From the NCBI GenBank assembly GCA_014238415.1, contig JABABA010000023.1, positions 1 through 64,000 on the forward strand: a stretch of 64,000 bases of DNA. Reading direction: 5' to 3'. Below, piece by piece: positions 1 to 7,270 of this stretch (its first letter is position 1; the number at the start of each line of letters is the position of its first letter). A program made the position numbers and the translations under genes. The notes under the pieces are model-generated. The model was not told the DNA's origin, did not search any database, and was given only the letters and a program-made list of their open reading frames with translations. This stretch comes from Planctomycetota bacterium. GTDB taxonomy: Bacteria; Planctomycetota; UBA1135; GCA-002686595.

Positions 1-1251
1 GGCACTTCGCCGCTCACTGTGGCGTTCTCTGACAGCTCGACCGGCGCGGTTTCGAGTTATGCCTGGACCTTTGGTGATGGCGCTACCTCGACGCTCCAGA
101 ACCCGAGTCATGTGTACTCGGTCGCTGGCACCTATTCGGTCAGTTTGACGGTGACCGGGCCCGGTGGTTCGGACACCCTGACGCGTACGAACTACATTGA
201 TGTGACCGAGCCCGCTCCCGTGGCTGGATTCAGCGGCACTCCAACCAGTGGTGCTTCGCCCTTGGTGGTTGCTTTCAGCGATGCTTCGACTGGCGTAGTG
301 ACGAACTGGGCCTGGGACTTTGGTGACGGGGGGAACTCGACTTTGCAGAACCCGAGCCACACTTATACCAGTGCCGGAACCTACACCGTGAGCCTGACTG
401 TGACTGGACCAGGCGGTGCCGACACCGCCACCGAGGTGGATTACATCACGGTTACCGATCCCCCCGGTGGTGGTCCGTTGCACTACATATCATTCTTGTC
501 GAATACTTCCGTTCCAGGTGTTGGCACGGTTCGGGATGAAGATGTGGTCACCTATGATCCGTCCACGGATACATGGGCCCTCTACTTTGATGGCTCTCAA
601 GTTGGCATTGGTTCTACTGACATCGATGCGTTCCATGTGCGGGATAATGGAGAGATCATCATGTCATTCCAGGCCTCGGTCAATTCCGTGCCCGGTTTGA
701 CAGGTGGCCCCAATGGACCCTCGATAACTGACAAGGACCTGGTGGTGTTCACGCCTACCTCGACCGGGTCAACCACGGCTGGCTCATTCAGCTTCTTGTT
801 TGATGGTTCAGATGTGGACCTTGACAGATCTCGCGAGGATATTGATGGGGTGCACGAGTTTGCCGATGGCAGCCTGGCACTCTCCTTCCGTGGTTCAACT
901 CAAGTGGGCATCGGGACCGTGCGGGATGAGGATGTCTTGCTATTCATTCCGACCACTCTTGGTACCGACACCAGCGGTTCTTGGTCCATGCATTTCGATG
1001 GATCTGACATGTCACTCAGCAACAGCGGCGGTGAGGACTTGAGTGCAGTGAGCTTTGATGAGGCCGGAGACCTTTGGTTCTCCACTGTGGGTAACTTTAC
1101 CAGTGGCTCAGTATCTGGATCTGATGAAGATCTTGTGCGCTTCAGTGGGTCTTTTGGCGCTTCAACCTCCGGTACCCTGACGGTTGAACTGCGGCTGGGT
1201 CTAGTCGGGATTGATGCTTCCGAGGATGTTGATGGCTTGAGCGTGCACTAG
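1..1251 (+). CDS. Secreted PKD-repeat protein, C-terminal part (5' truncated)
   Basis: The frame is open from base 1, so this is the 3' portion of a longer gene; the GTG at 19 is an internal codon. Two tandem PKD domains are visible (about residues 1-72 and 75-157), each with the WxFGDG core followed by an NPSHxY segment, and they are similar at DNA level too. PKD domains are extracellular beta-sandwiches of surface and secreted proteins. The remaining roughly 250 residues hold four imperfect units of about 60-65 residues, built around a DEDxxxF strand, a T/S/G-rich loop, an FDGSDV-like motif and an EDIDG-like motif; this looks like a solenoid or propeller-like repeat. No catalytic motif is seen. 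The role is probably adhesion or structure. Confidence 0.85.
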   Translation, partial: GTSPLTVAFSDSSTGAVSSYAWTFGDGATSTLQNPSHVYSVAGTYSVSLTVTGPGGSDTLTRTNYIDVTEPAPVAGFSGTPTSGASPLVVAFSDASTGVVTNWAWDFGDGGNSTLQNPSHTYTSAGTYTVSLTVTGPGGADTATEVDYITVTDPPGGGPLHYISFLSNTSVPGVGTVRDEDVVTYDPSTDTWALYFDGSQVGIGSTDIDAFHVRDNGEIIMSFQASVNSVPGLTGGPNGPSITDKDLVVFTPTSTGSTTAGSFSFLFDGSDVDLDRSREDIDGVHEFADGSLALSFRGSTQVGIGTVRDEDVLLFIPTTLGTDTSGSWSMHFDGSDMSLSNSGGEDLSAVSFDEAGDLWFSTVGNFTSGSVSGSDEDLVRFSGSFGASTSGTLTVELRLGLVGIDASEDVDGLSVH

Positions 1252-1263
1252 ATTCTCTCATTC

Positions 1264-1293
1264 ATCACGGAAAGTACCCCTGCTTTCCGTGAT
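1264..1293. terminator. Hairpin between convergent genes, likely bidirectional terminator
   Basis: Perfect 11-bp inverted repeat (1264-1274 with 1283-1293) around an 8-base loop. It starts 12 bases after the stop of the PKD gene and lies just beyond the stop of the convergent gene at 1321. There is no T tract on either side, so termination by it is inferred from position only. Confidence 0.55.
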
Positions 1294-1320
1294 TGATGGG
1301 GGAGGCTGTTCAGCAGGCTG

Positions 1321-1827
1321 CTAGCACATATCCCAATTCGAGAGCTGACGAACGATGACGAACTCATCGGGCAGTTGTTTGGCTGGTCCCTGGACCAGAG
1401 AAATGTTGGCACCATCAAGTCCTGGCGTGGACTTGGCTACTTGATAGAGGTTGATCACATCGAGTACCCGGTCGGACAATCGTCGACCAGCGGGCTCCTG
1501 CATGATGAACTCGGCTTCTCCATGCTCAAGGACCGATGTGTCGATTTCTGGCAGGTCCGCTGCTCCGCAACTGCGGATCTGGGTTGCTACAGGGCCCTTG
1601 GGTGCAATTGGGCGACCATGAAGGCCCCAAAGTCGAGCACCGTCGTGGGCTCGCATGTGGAACTCGACGACGGTGCGTTCGGGAGTGGATAGGTCAGGCC
1701 TTGGCGTGACCAGAGGTGCTTCAGGTTTCTGAGGGAGTTTTTGCAGGCGTTCCTCCCACCAGGAACGTTGAAGCAGGAGCGGCGATGTACGAGGGTCGGA
1801 GGACTGCATTCCAGCGCAGAGAGCCAA
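1321..1827 (-). CDS. Hypothetical protein, about 168 aa
   Basis: I do not recognise a family. The start shown is TTG; an in-frame ATG six codons later is an equally good choice. The composition looks like a genuine soluble protein: a variable N-terminal 45 residues, then a more ordered segment with mixed charged and hydrophobic residues (for example VVEFHMRAHDGARLWGLHGRP). There is no signal peptide, membrane span or cysteine motif. It is convergent with the PKD gene and divergent from the amidohydrolase array. The opposite strand also has open frames here, but those translations are less protein-like. Confidence 0.5.
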   Translation of the reverse strand: MALCAGMQSSDPRTSPLLLQRSWWEERLQKLPQKPEAPLVTPRPDLSTPERTVVEFHMRAHDGARLWGLHGRPIAPKGPVATQIRSCGAADLPEIDTSVLEHGEAEFIMQEPAGRRLSDRVLDVINLYQVAKSTPGLDGANISLVQGPAKQLPDEFVIVRQLSNWDMC

Positions 1828-1911
1828 GGGGGGTGTCTGAGCGAACGAGATTCGAGGGCTTCTTGGTCAGGATGGGCCATTCCGAGGCACCTGGGGGGGC
1901 CTTGGGCGCAT

Positions 1912-1939
1912 TTGCGTGGCTGCCGGGTGTTTGTAATCT
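1912..1939 (+). promoter_or_regulatory. Weak candidate promoter upstream of the amidohydrolase array
   Basis: TTGCGT (1912-1917) and TAATCT (1934-1939) are separated by 16 bases in the roughly 290-base non-coding stretch before the first array gene, leaving a leader of about 170 bases. This is a sigma70-like match by eye only. Nothing else recognisable was seen between 1828 and 2116. Confidence 0.2.
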
Positions 1940-2116
1940 AAATGTAAGGGCGAGGTCCGCAGTAGTTTACGAACTGCGTCCTTTTCTCTGGGGCTCCAGG
2001 TCCGTGGAATGGGGCCTCCGGGTTAGTGCCCGGCTTCCAATGCCCCGCGTGGGGTGGGGCGCAAGTGTGTTCTCCGCTTATCGCATCGGGGTGGATCAGA
2101 CGGCCCCAGAACACAA

Positions 2117-3505
2117 ATGGACACTGATACTCAACCCATTCAGCAAGGGACTTTTACAGCGCTGCTTGCACTAGCGTTGGTTGCTTTGGTTCCAACCTTG
2201 GGTGCGCAGGACCAAGAGGCTTCGCCGGCGGGTCCGGCTATCTTGATCAAGGCCGAGCGCGTGATCATCAGGCCGGGCAAGGAAGTCAGCGATACTCAGG
2301 TCTTGGTTCAGGGGGGAAAGGTGCTTGCCGTAGGGAAGGACTTGGAGGCCCCGGAGGGAGCAAAGGTCTTCGAGAGCAAGGTGGTCTGCGCCGGCTTCAT
2401 TGACCCGTGGTCGACCCTTGGCTTGGACTCGGATTCTGCTTCGCGGGCAGATACCAACATTCTAACAAGGGCTATAGATGGGTTGAACCCATATGGGAAT
2501 GAGGTCCATTTGGAGGCTGCCCTGAAATCTGGCATCACCGGGGTTGGGGTTGCGCTGGGCGGCAAGGCATCGGTCAAGGGGTTGGGGGCATTCGTACATA
2601 CCCTTGGCAGGTCAGATGGCGGGATCGACGTCCTCCTGAAGGATGCATTTATCGGTGCCACGGTTGGAAACTCCGGCGATGCGTTTGATCGCATTGGGCA
2701 TGTAGAGCGTTTGATCAAGTACATCAAGGCGGGTGAGGACTACCACTTGGAACAGGTGGAGTATGTCCATGAACTTGAGAAGTGGCGCGCCGAGATCATC
2801 AAGGCCGAGGCCAAGCTTGAGAAGGACTTCAAGAAGGCCAAGAAGGCTCGGGATAAGGAGATCAAGGAAGCCGAGGAAGACGGCAAGGAGTTCAAGGAGA
2901 AGCGCCATAAGGAAGACCGTCAACCTCGCAAGCCGCGTTACGATGGCGAGAAGCAGGTCTGGGCCAGGGTCGCGGGGGGCACTCTTCCTTTGGTGGTAGA
3001 AGCTCACCGTTACCTTGAACTGCGCGCTCTCTTGGACGGCACCAAAGACTTCGATCGCCTGCGCTTGGTGATAGCAGGCGGTACCGAGGTGCTCCCATTG
3101 GCGAAGACTCTCACCAGGCGCTCGATCCCGGTAATTGTCTGGCCTGCGCCCCTGGGGGCTGGCAGGTCGGCAAGCATGAGGGGACATGATCTTTCTCTGG
3201 CGGGAGCGCTCGCCGAGAAGGATGTGCGTGTCTTGCTTGGCAGTGGTGGAACGGCAGGGACCCGTGACCTGCCGCTCTTGGCGGCACTTGCGGTTGGACA
3301 CGGACTGGAACCGGAAAAGGCCCTAGCGGCCCTGACTACCGAAGCTGCCCGGGCTTTGGACATGGGCAGTTCTCTGGGCAAGGTACGGGCGGGTTACCGA
3401 GCAGATCTCTTGCTATTGGACGGCGACCCGCTTTCTTCGAATACCAGCATCCGGCAAGTAATTGCTGGGGGCAAGGTTGCTTTTGACGCGGAAGGTGGAC
3501 AGTGA
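2117..3505 (+). CDS. Secreted amidohydrolase-like protein, HxH lost (array unit 1)
   Basis: First of nine tandem amidohydrolase-superfamily genes. The ATG at 2117 is preferred over upstream in-frame codons because it directly precedes a signal peptide (residues 1-30, LLALALVALVPTLGA). The composite beta-domain (IIRPGKEVSDTQVLVQGGKV) and the C-terminal signature (GYRADLLLLDGDPL) are intact. Where family members have PGxIDxHxH, this one has AGFIDPWST (92-100), so both metal-binding histidines are replaced, by Trp and Thr. Residues about 200-280 are a Lys/Glu-rich, probably helical insert with strings such as KKAKKARDKEIKEAEE. It is most likely a non-catalytic paralogue; activity with other ligands cannot be excluded. 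No Shine-Dalgarno is visible. It overlaps the next gene by one base (TGATG). Confidence 0.85.
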   Translation: MDTDTQPIQQGTFTALLALALVALVPTLGAQDQEASPAGPAILIKAERVIIRPGKEVSDTQVLVQGGKVLAVGKDLEAPEGAKVFESKVVCAGFIDPWSTLGLDSDSASRADTNILTRAIDGLNPYGNEVHLEAALKSGITGVGVALGGKASVKGLGAFVHTLGRSDGGIDVLLKDAFIGATVGNSGDAFDRIGHVERLIKYIKAGEDYHLEQVEYVHELEKWRAEIIKAEAKLEKDFKKAKKARDKEIKEAEEDGKEFKEKRHKEDRQPRKPRYDGEKQVWARVAGGTLPLVVEAHRYLELRALLDGTKDFDRLRLVIAGGTEVLPLAKTLTRRSIPVIVWPAPLGAGRSASMRGHDLSLAGALAEKDVRVLLGSGGTAGTRDLPLLAALAVGHGLEPEKALAALTTEAARALDMGSSLGKVRAGYRADLLLLDGDPLSSNTSIRQVIAGGKVAFDAEGGQ

Positions 3506-4581
3506 TGAACATTCTTGTAGCTCCAATCCTAGGGGTGTTGTGTGCCGCTTCTGTTGATAGCGGCTCGCTTGTACTTCAGGCGGATGTTGTTCATGGACCT
3601 GAGGGGCCCATTGAAGACGGACGCATCCTGATCCGCGATGGCAAGGTCGCAGCTATTGGCGAGGGCCTTGAGCTGCCCGACGACGGACACCTGATTGAGT
3701 TGGAGGGCCATCTGTCTGCTGGGTTGGTTGCCATGGGCGATCAGACAGGTCTGAAGGGCGAGGAACTCGACAGCACGCGGCAAGTCATGGATGGCGCTGA
3801 TCTGGTGTTTGGTTATGACAAGACGGCCAAGGAGTGGCAGGCTTTTCTTGAAGCCGGCGTAACTGCGGTGCTCTTGACTCCCAAACCTGGCGCGTTGGTG
3901 GGCGGACGTACGGCGGTGATCAAGCCTGCGGGCGCAGTGGTTCAACGTCGGGCACATTTGCATGTGTGTTTTTCCAGCGCCGCATTCAAGCGGGGTGTTG
4001 CCCCGGCAAGTTATCCGGGCGCAATCTCCATATTGGAAGAGAGGATGGCGGCTCCCGTGGGCGGGTTCGCGTTGGTTAGTCAGGGTCTCGGGGTCTTGCT
4101 TATAGCGGAGACCCGTTCCGAGGCTCTCCGGGCCGTCGCTTTTGCCCGGCGCCATGGCCTGAAGGGTGCTCTCTCGGGAGTTTCGCGGGCTGGTGATCTG
4201 GCTGACGAAATCCACGCTGCCGGATTGGGGGTGATTTTGCCTCCTATCGCTGCTGCAGCGGATCCCCGTGTGGCTGCTTCGGCGGCAGCTTTGGGCAAGA
4301 AGAAGATTCCATTGTCATTTTCGCTTGGGGCAGCCAAGCGTTCACCCCATGCCTTACGGCTCTCCGCAGTGCGTTGTATTCAAGCGGGGCTTGACCGTGA
4401 CGCAGCCTGGAAAGCATTGACCTCGGGAGCCGGCGAAATCGCCAATGCTCCAGTGGGTTCTCTGGCTGTGGGCAATGATGCGGATCTGGTGCTTTGGTCT
4501 GGGGATCCTCTAGACCTGGCCAGTCGGGTGGAGCGCGTTTGGATTGAAGGCAAGCAAGTTCACGGAGACGACGACCAATGA
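3505..4581 (+). CDS. Secreted amidohydrolase-like protein, HxH lost (array unit 2)
   Basis: The ATG at 3505 overlaps the preceding stop by one base (TGATG), implying translational coupling; the adjacent GTG at 3502 is less likely. At 358 aa it is short for the superfamily (usually 400-450). It has a short N-terminal hydrophobic signal, then the composite domain (EDGRILIRDGKVAAIG) and the C-terminal block VGSLAVGNDADLVLWSGDPL. The HxH site reads AGLVAMGDQ (72-80), so Gly and Gln stand where histidines are expected. The later metal-ligand histidines and the catalytic Asp (normally in a xTDxP context) are not recognisable either. Probably a pseudo-enzyme acting with its neighbours in the envelope. 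The next gene starts inside its stop codon (ATGA). Confidence 0.82.
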   Translation: MNILVAPILGVLCAASVDSGSLVLQADVVHGPEGPIEDGRILIRDGKVAAIGEGLELPDDGHLIELEGHLSAGLVAMGDQTGLKGEELDSTRQVMDGADLVFGYDKTAKEWQAFLEAGVTAVLLTPKPGALVGGRTAVIKPAGAVVQRRAHLHVCFSSAAFKRGVAPASYPGAISILEERMAAPVGGFALVSQGLGVLLIAETRSEALRAVAFARRHGLKGALSGVSRAGDLADEIHAAGLGVILPPIAAAADPRVAASAAALGKKKIPLSFSLGAAKRSPHALRLSAVRCIQAGLDRDAAWKALTSGAGEIANAPVGSLAVGNDADLVLWSGDPLDLASRVERVWIEGKQVHGDDDQ

Positions 4582-5795
4582 TTACTCCTGTTTTTCTGAT
4601 TTCATCTCTGCTCCTGGCCCTTTCGCCGACCACGGTGGATGTCTCAAGGGGCAAGGATCTCGTGGTACACGCAGAATACTTGCACCTTGCACCCGGCGAG
4701 CTTGTGCGCAATGCTTTGATTCAAATCAGCGATGGCAAGATTGCTGCGGTCATGCCTGGGCGTAGCGCTCCTCTTGGTGCAATTAGCGTGCATTCGGTTA
4801 TGGCCGGCATGGTGGATGCGAGCGCCCGCACCATTCCCTCCAACGGCGCTGTGGAACAGTCGCAGGAGGTTATTGTCAATCTGTCAGTTACCGATGCCCT
4901 GGACCTATTCAGCCCCGCCTGGGACAGGCTTGCGCGGAGCGGTGTGACAACTGTCTTGATTGCTCCCCCGGACTACAATGTGATAGGAGGCTTCACTGTC
5001 GTGGTCAAAACCAGTGGGGCCAAGCGGGTGGATTCTCGCGTGGTCAGCGGCACCCCGATTCTGCGCGGCGCGATAGGCGACTTGCCCAGCCAAGGCAACT
5101 CACCTGCCTTTGGCCGTCCCCGGGACTATTTCGCGCGAAGACCAACCACTCGCATGGGAGTGGAGTGGGAGTGGCGCAAGGCTTTCTTTGATGCCGCCCA
5201 GGTTGAGCGCTATCCCGAAATGGCCTTCGAAGGCGCTGATGTTTTGCGAGCTTGTCTCGCGGGCGATGTACGCATCTTCATTCAAGCCTGGACCACTGCT
5301 GACATCCGCACGGCAATCTACTTGGACGAGGAGATGCAGGCCGAGGGCTATGGTGATTTGGACCTTGTAATTGACGCAGGCGCCGAAGCCTGGAAGGAGC
5401 CTGCTTTCCTGGTTCGCACGGGAACACCGGTGGTGCTTCCTCCGTTTCCTGCCACCGGGCGTCTTGGAGAGCAGGCATTCATGCCCTGGGACACGGGACG
5501 CAAATTGATTGATTTGGGAGTACTGGTTGCACTCTCAGCACATGGGGAGACCGGATTGAATGGAAGACTCTCCACTCAGGCGGGTTATGCCATGCGCGGT
5601 GGACTGACCTTTGACGAGGCTCTCGCCTGCGTCACCACAAATCCCGCCAACTTGCTCGGCGTTGAAGAGCGAGTTGGATCTGTCAAGCCAGGAATGGACG
5701 CCGATCTTGTGCTCTGGAATGGAGCTCCTTTCTCTGCTACCAGCAACATCGTTGGCGTGGTGGCTTCCGGCGAGGTCGTCTTGGCCCCGCGCTGA
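4578..5795 (+). CDS. Secreted amidohydrolase-like protein, HxH lost (array unit 3)
   Basis: Starts at ATG 4578, overlapping the previous stop by four bases (ATGA). It has a hydrophobic N-terminal signal (PVFLISSLLLALSP), then an amidohydrolase composite domain (ALIQISDGKIAAV) and the C-terminal VGSVKPGMDADLVLWNGAPF block. The metal-site position reads AGMVDASAR (76-84), giving Ser and Arg where the family has His and His. The region that usually carries the catalytic Asp reads VALSAHGETGL, with no TD dipeptide. At 405 aa the fold is about full length, so decay by truncation is unlikely; the residues are changed but the frame is kept, arguing for a selected non-metal role. Confidence 0.82.
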   Translation: MITPVFLISSLLLALSPTTVDVSRGKDLVVHAEYLHLAPGELVRNALIQISDGKIAAVMPGRSAPLGAISVHSVMAGMVDASARTIPSNGAVEQSQEVIVNLSVTDALDLFSPAWDRLARSGVTTVLIAPPDYNVIGGFTVVVKTSGAKRVDSRVVSGTPILRGAIGDLPSQGNSPAFGRPRDYFARRPTTRMGVEWEWRKAFFDAAQVERYPEMAFEGADVLRACLAGDVRIFIQAWTTADIRTAIYLDEEMQAEGYGDLDLVIDAGAEAWKEPAFLVRTGTPVVLPPFPATGRLGEQAFMPWDTGRKLIDLGVLVALSAHGETGLNGRLSTQAGYAMRGGLTFDEALACVTTNPANLLGVEERVGSVKPGMDADLVLWNGAPFSATSNIVGVVASGEVVLAPR

Positions 5796-5844
5796 TCCCT
5801 CCTCAATAAACTCACGCACTTAGCACACACCCCCCTCTGTACAA

Positions 5845-7251
5845 ATGAAGATTTCATCCCTCACACGTCTCGCCACAGCCCTTGCGCTCACCGCCATCGC
5901 CTTTGGCGGGGATAGCTATGCGATAAAGGTCGGCAAGATCATCACCATGGCGGGTGATCCGATCGAGAACGGCATAGTCCTGATCGAAGACGGCCGCATT
6001 ACGACAGTTGGCGAGGCCGCAGATGTCCAGATTCCATGGGATGCTGAGGTCTTTGAGGCCCCGGACCTGGTGGCTTTCCCTGGTCAGGTCGAGGCCTGTA
6101 CTTCAGGTGGAATGGACCGCACAAACGAGACCATCGATGTCGCGCCTTTCCTAGACGTGGTGGACTCTGTCGACCCGGTGAACTTCTTCTTTGAAGAGGT
6201 GCTTCGGGCGGGCATCACCACTTTGAACATACAACAGGGCAATTCGACGGTCATAGCTGGGCGTGGCATGGTCGTCAAGCCCAACGGCATGACCGTGGCT
6301 GCCATGATGGTCCGTCCTCAGTCTGGTATCAAGATTGCCATCACTCCTAAACGGGGCAAGTCTCGGGCCGTTCAGCTGATGATCCTGCGAGAAGCATTTG
6401 CAGGGTTGCGTCGCACGCTGGAGGACATGGTCCAAGATTCTAAGGCGGGTAAAGATCTCGCACGGCGTGAGGCCCTCGCTCAAGGGCGAGACTTTGAAGC
6501 CGAAGAGGGAAAGGGCCGCGCCATGACTGGGAACGGTTGGGTTGTGGAGGGCCTTGAGGCTGTGCCGCGCGCCTCGATTGACTCAAAGCTGTTGCCTCTC
6601 CTGGATATCGTCGAGGGCCGGATCTCGGTCTATCTGGTCTGCAGTACACCTATGGATGTCTTGCACGGCCTCGAGATTGCTAGGGAGAACGGGTTCCTCA
6701 GCCAGACTGTGCTGTTGATCGGACCCACTTGCTGGAAGGTGTCTGATCAGATCAAAGCGGCTGGTGTGCGTGGGGTTATTCTGCCTTCAACTCTTGAGCA
6801 CACCGAGCGAGCGCCTTTTGCTGATGAGGATACGGTGACCTTGTTGCCTGAGCACTTTACCGAGAAGGAGATTCCTCTTGCTCTGGCATCGCTCAACAGC
6901 ACCACTCAACCCCTTTGGTTTCAAGCCGCTCGTTGCGTGGCCTTGGGAGTCGATCGCGAAACCGCGCTGGCGGCGATCACTTCTGGTCCGGCCAAGGTGA
7001 TCGGCCTCGAGAATGACGTGGGGACCATAGAGAAAGGCAAACATGGCAACTTGGTCTTGTTTAGCGGAGACCCCCTCAGCCTGCAGAGCCAGGTGCGCTA
7101 TGTCTTCATTGAGGGCAAGATGGTCTACGATCGCGCAACCGACAGCCGGCTTCAGCACTTGATGGATGGCGTGGAACCGGAAGGCACCGCTGCGGACGAA
7201 CCCGTAGTGGAGGATGTTCACGAAGAGGAACGCGAAGACGGCGACAAGTGA
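5845..7251 (+). CDS. Secreted amidohydrolase-like protein, HxH lost (array unit 4)
   Basis: 468 aa with a signal peptide (LATALALTAIAFGGDSYA). It follows a 49-base gap, one of the larger gaps inside the array. The composite domain (ENGIVLIEDGRITTVGE) is clear. The HxH position reads PGQVEACTS (79-87), with Cys and Ser replacing the histidines. A basic segment (about residues 165-215, KRGKSRAVQL to RREALAQGR) sits where other array members have charged inserts. The C-terminal block is VGTIEKGKHGNLVLFSGDPL, in which the usual AD pair is replaced by GN. The protein ends in an acidic tail rich in Glu and Asp. Predicted non-catalytic and extracytoplasmic. Confidence 0.82.
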   Translation: MKISSLTRLATALALTAIAFGGDSYAIKVGKIITMAGDPIENGIVLIEDGRITTVGEAADVQIPWDAEVFEAPDLVAFPGQVEACTSGGMDRTNETIDVAPFLDVVDSVDPVNFFFEEVLRAGITTLNIQQGNSTVIAGRGMVVKPNGMTVAAMMVRPQSGIKIAITPKRGKSRAVQLMILREAFAGLRRTLEDMVQDSKAGKDLARREALAQGRDFEAEEGKGRAMTGNGWVVEGLEAVPRASIDSKLLPLLDIVEGRISVYLVCSTPMDVLHGLEIARENGFLSQTVLLIGPTCWKVSDQIKAAGVRGVILPSTLEHTERAPFADEDTVTLLPEHFTEKEIPLALASLNSTTQPLWFQAARCVALGVDRETALAAITSGPAKVIGLENDVGTIEKGKHGNLVLFSGDPLSLQSQVRYVFIEGKMVYDRATDSRLQHLMDGVEPEGTAADEPVVEDVHEEEREDGDK

Positions 7252-7270
7252 CCTCCCGAGAAATATCACC

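Noticed and set aside
2612-3301. Long minus-strand open frame (229 codons) inside the first array gene
   Set aside because: It is antisense to a clear amidohydrolase-like gene and its translation lacks domain-like features; similar long shadows occur throughout the window from GC-biased codon use.
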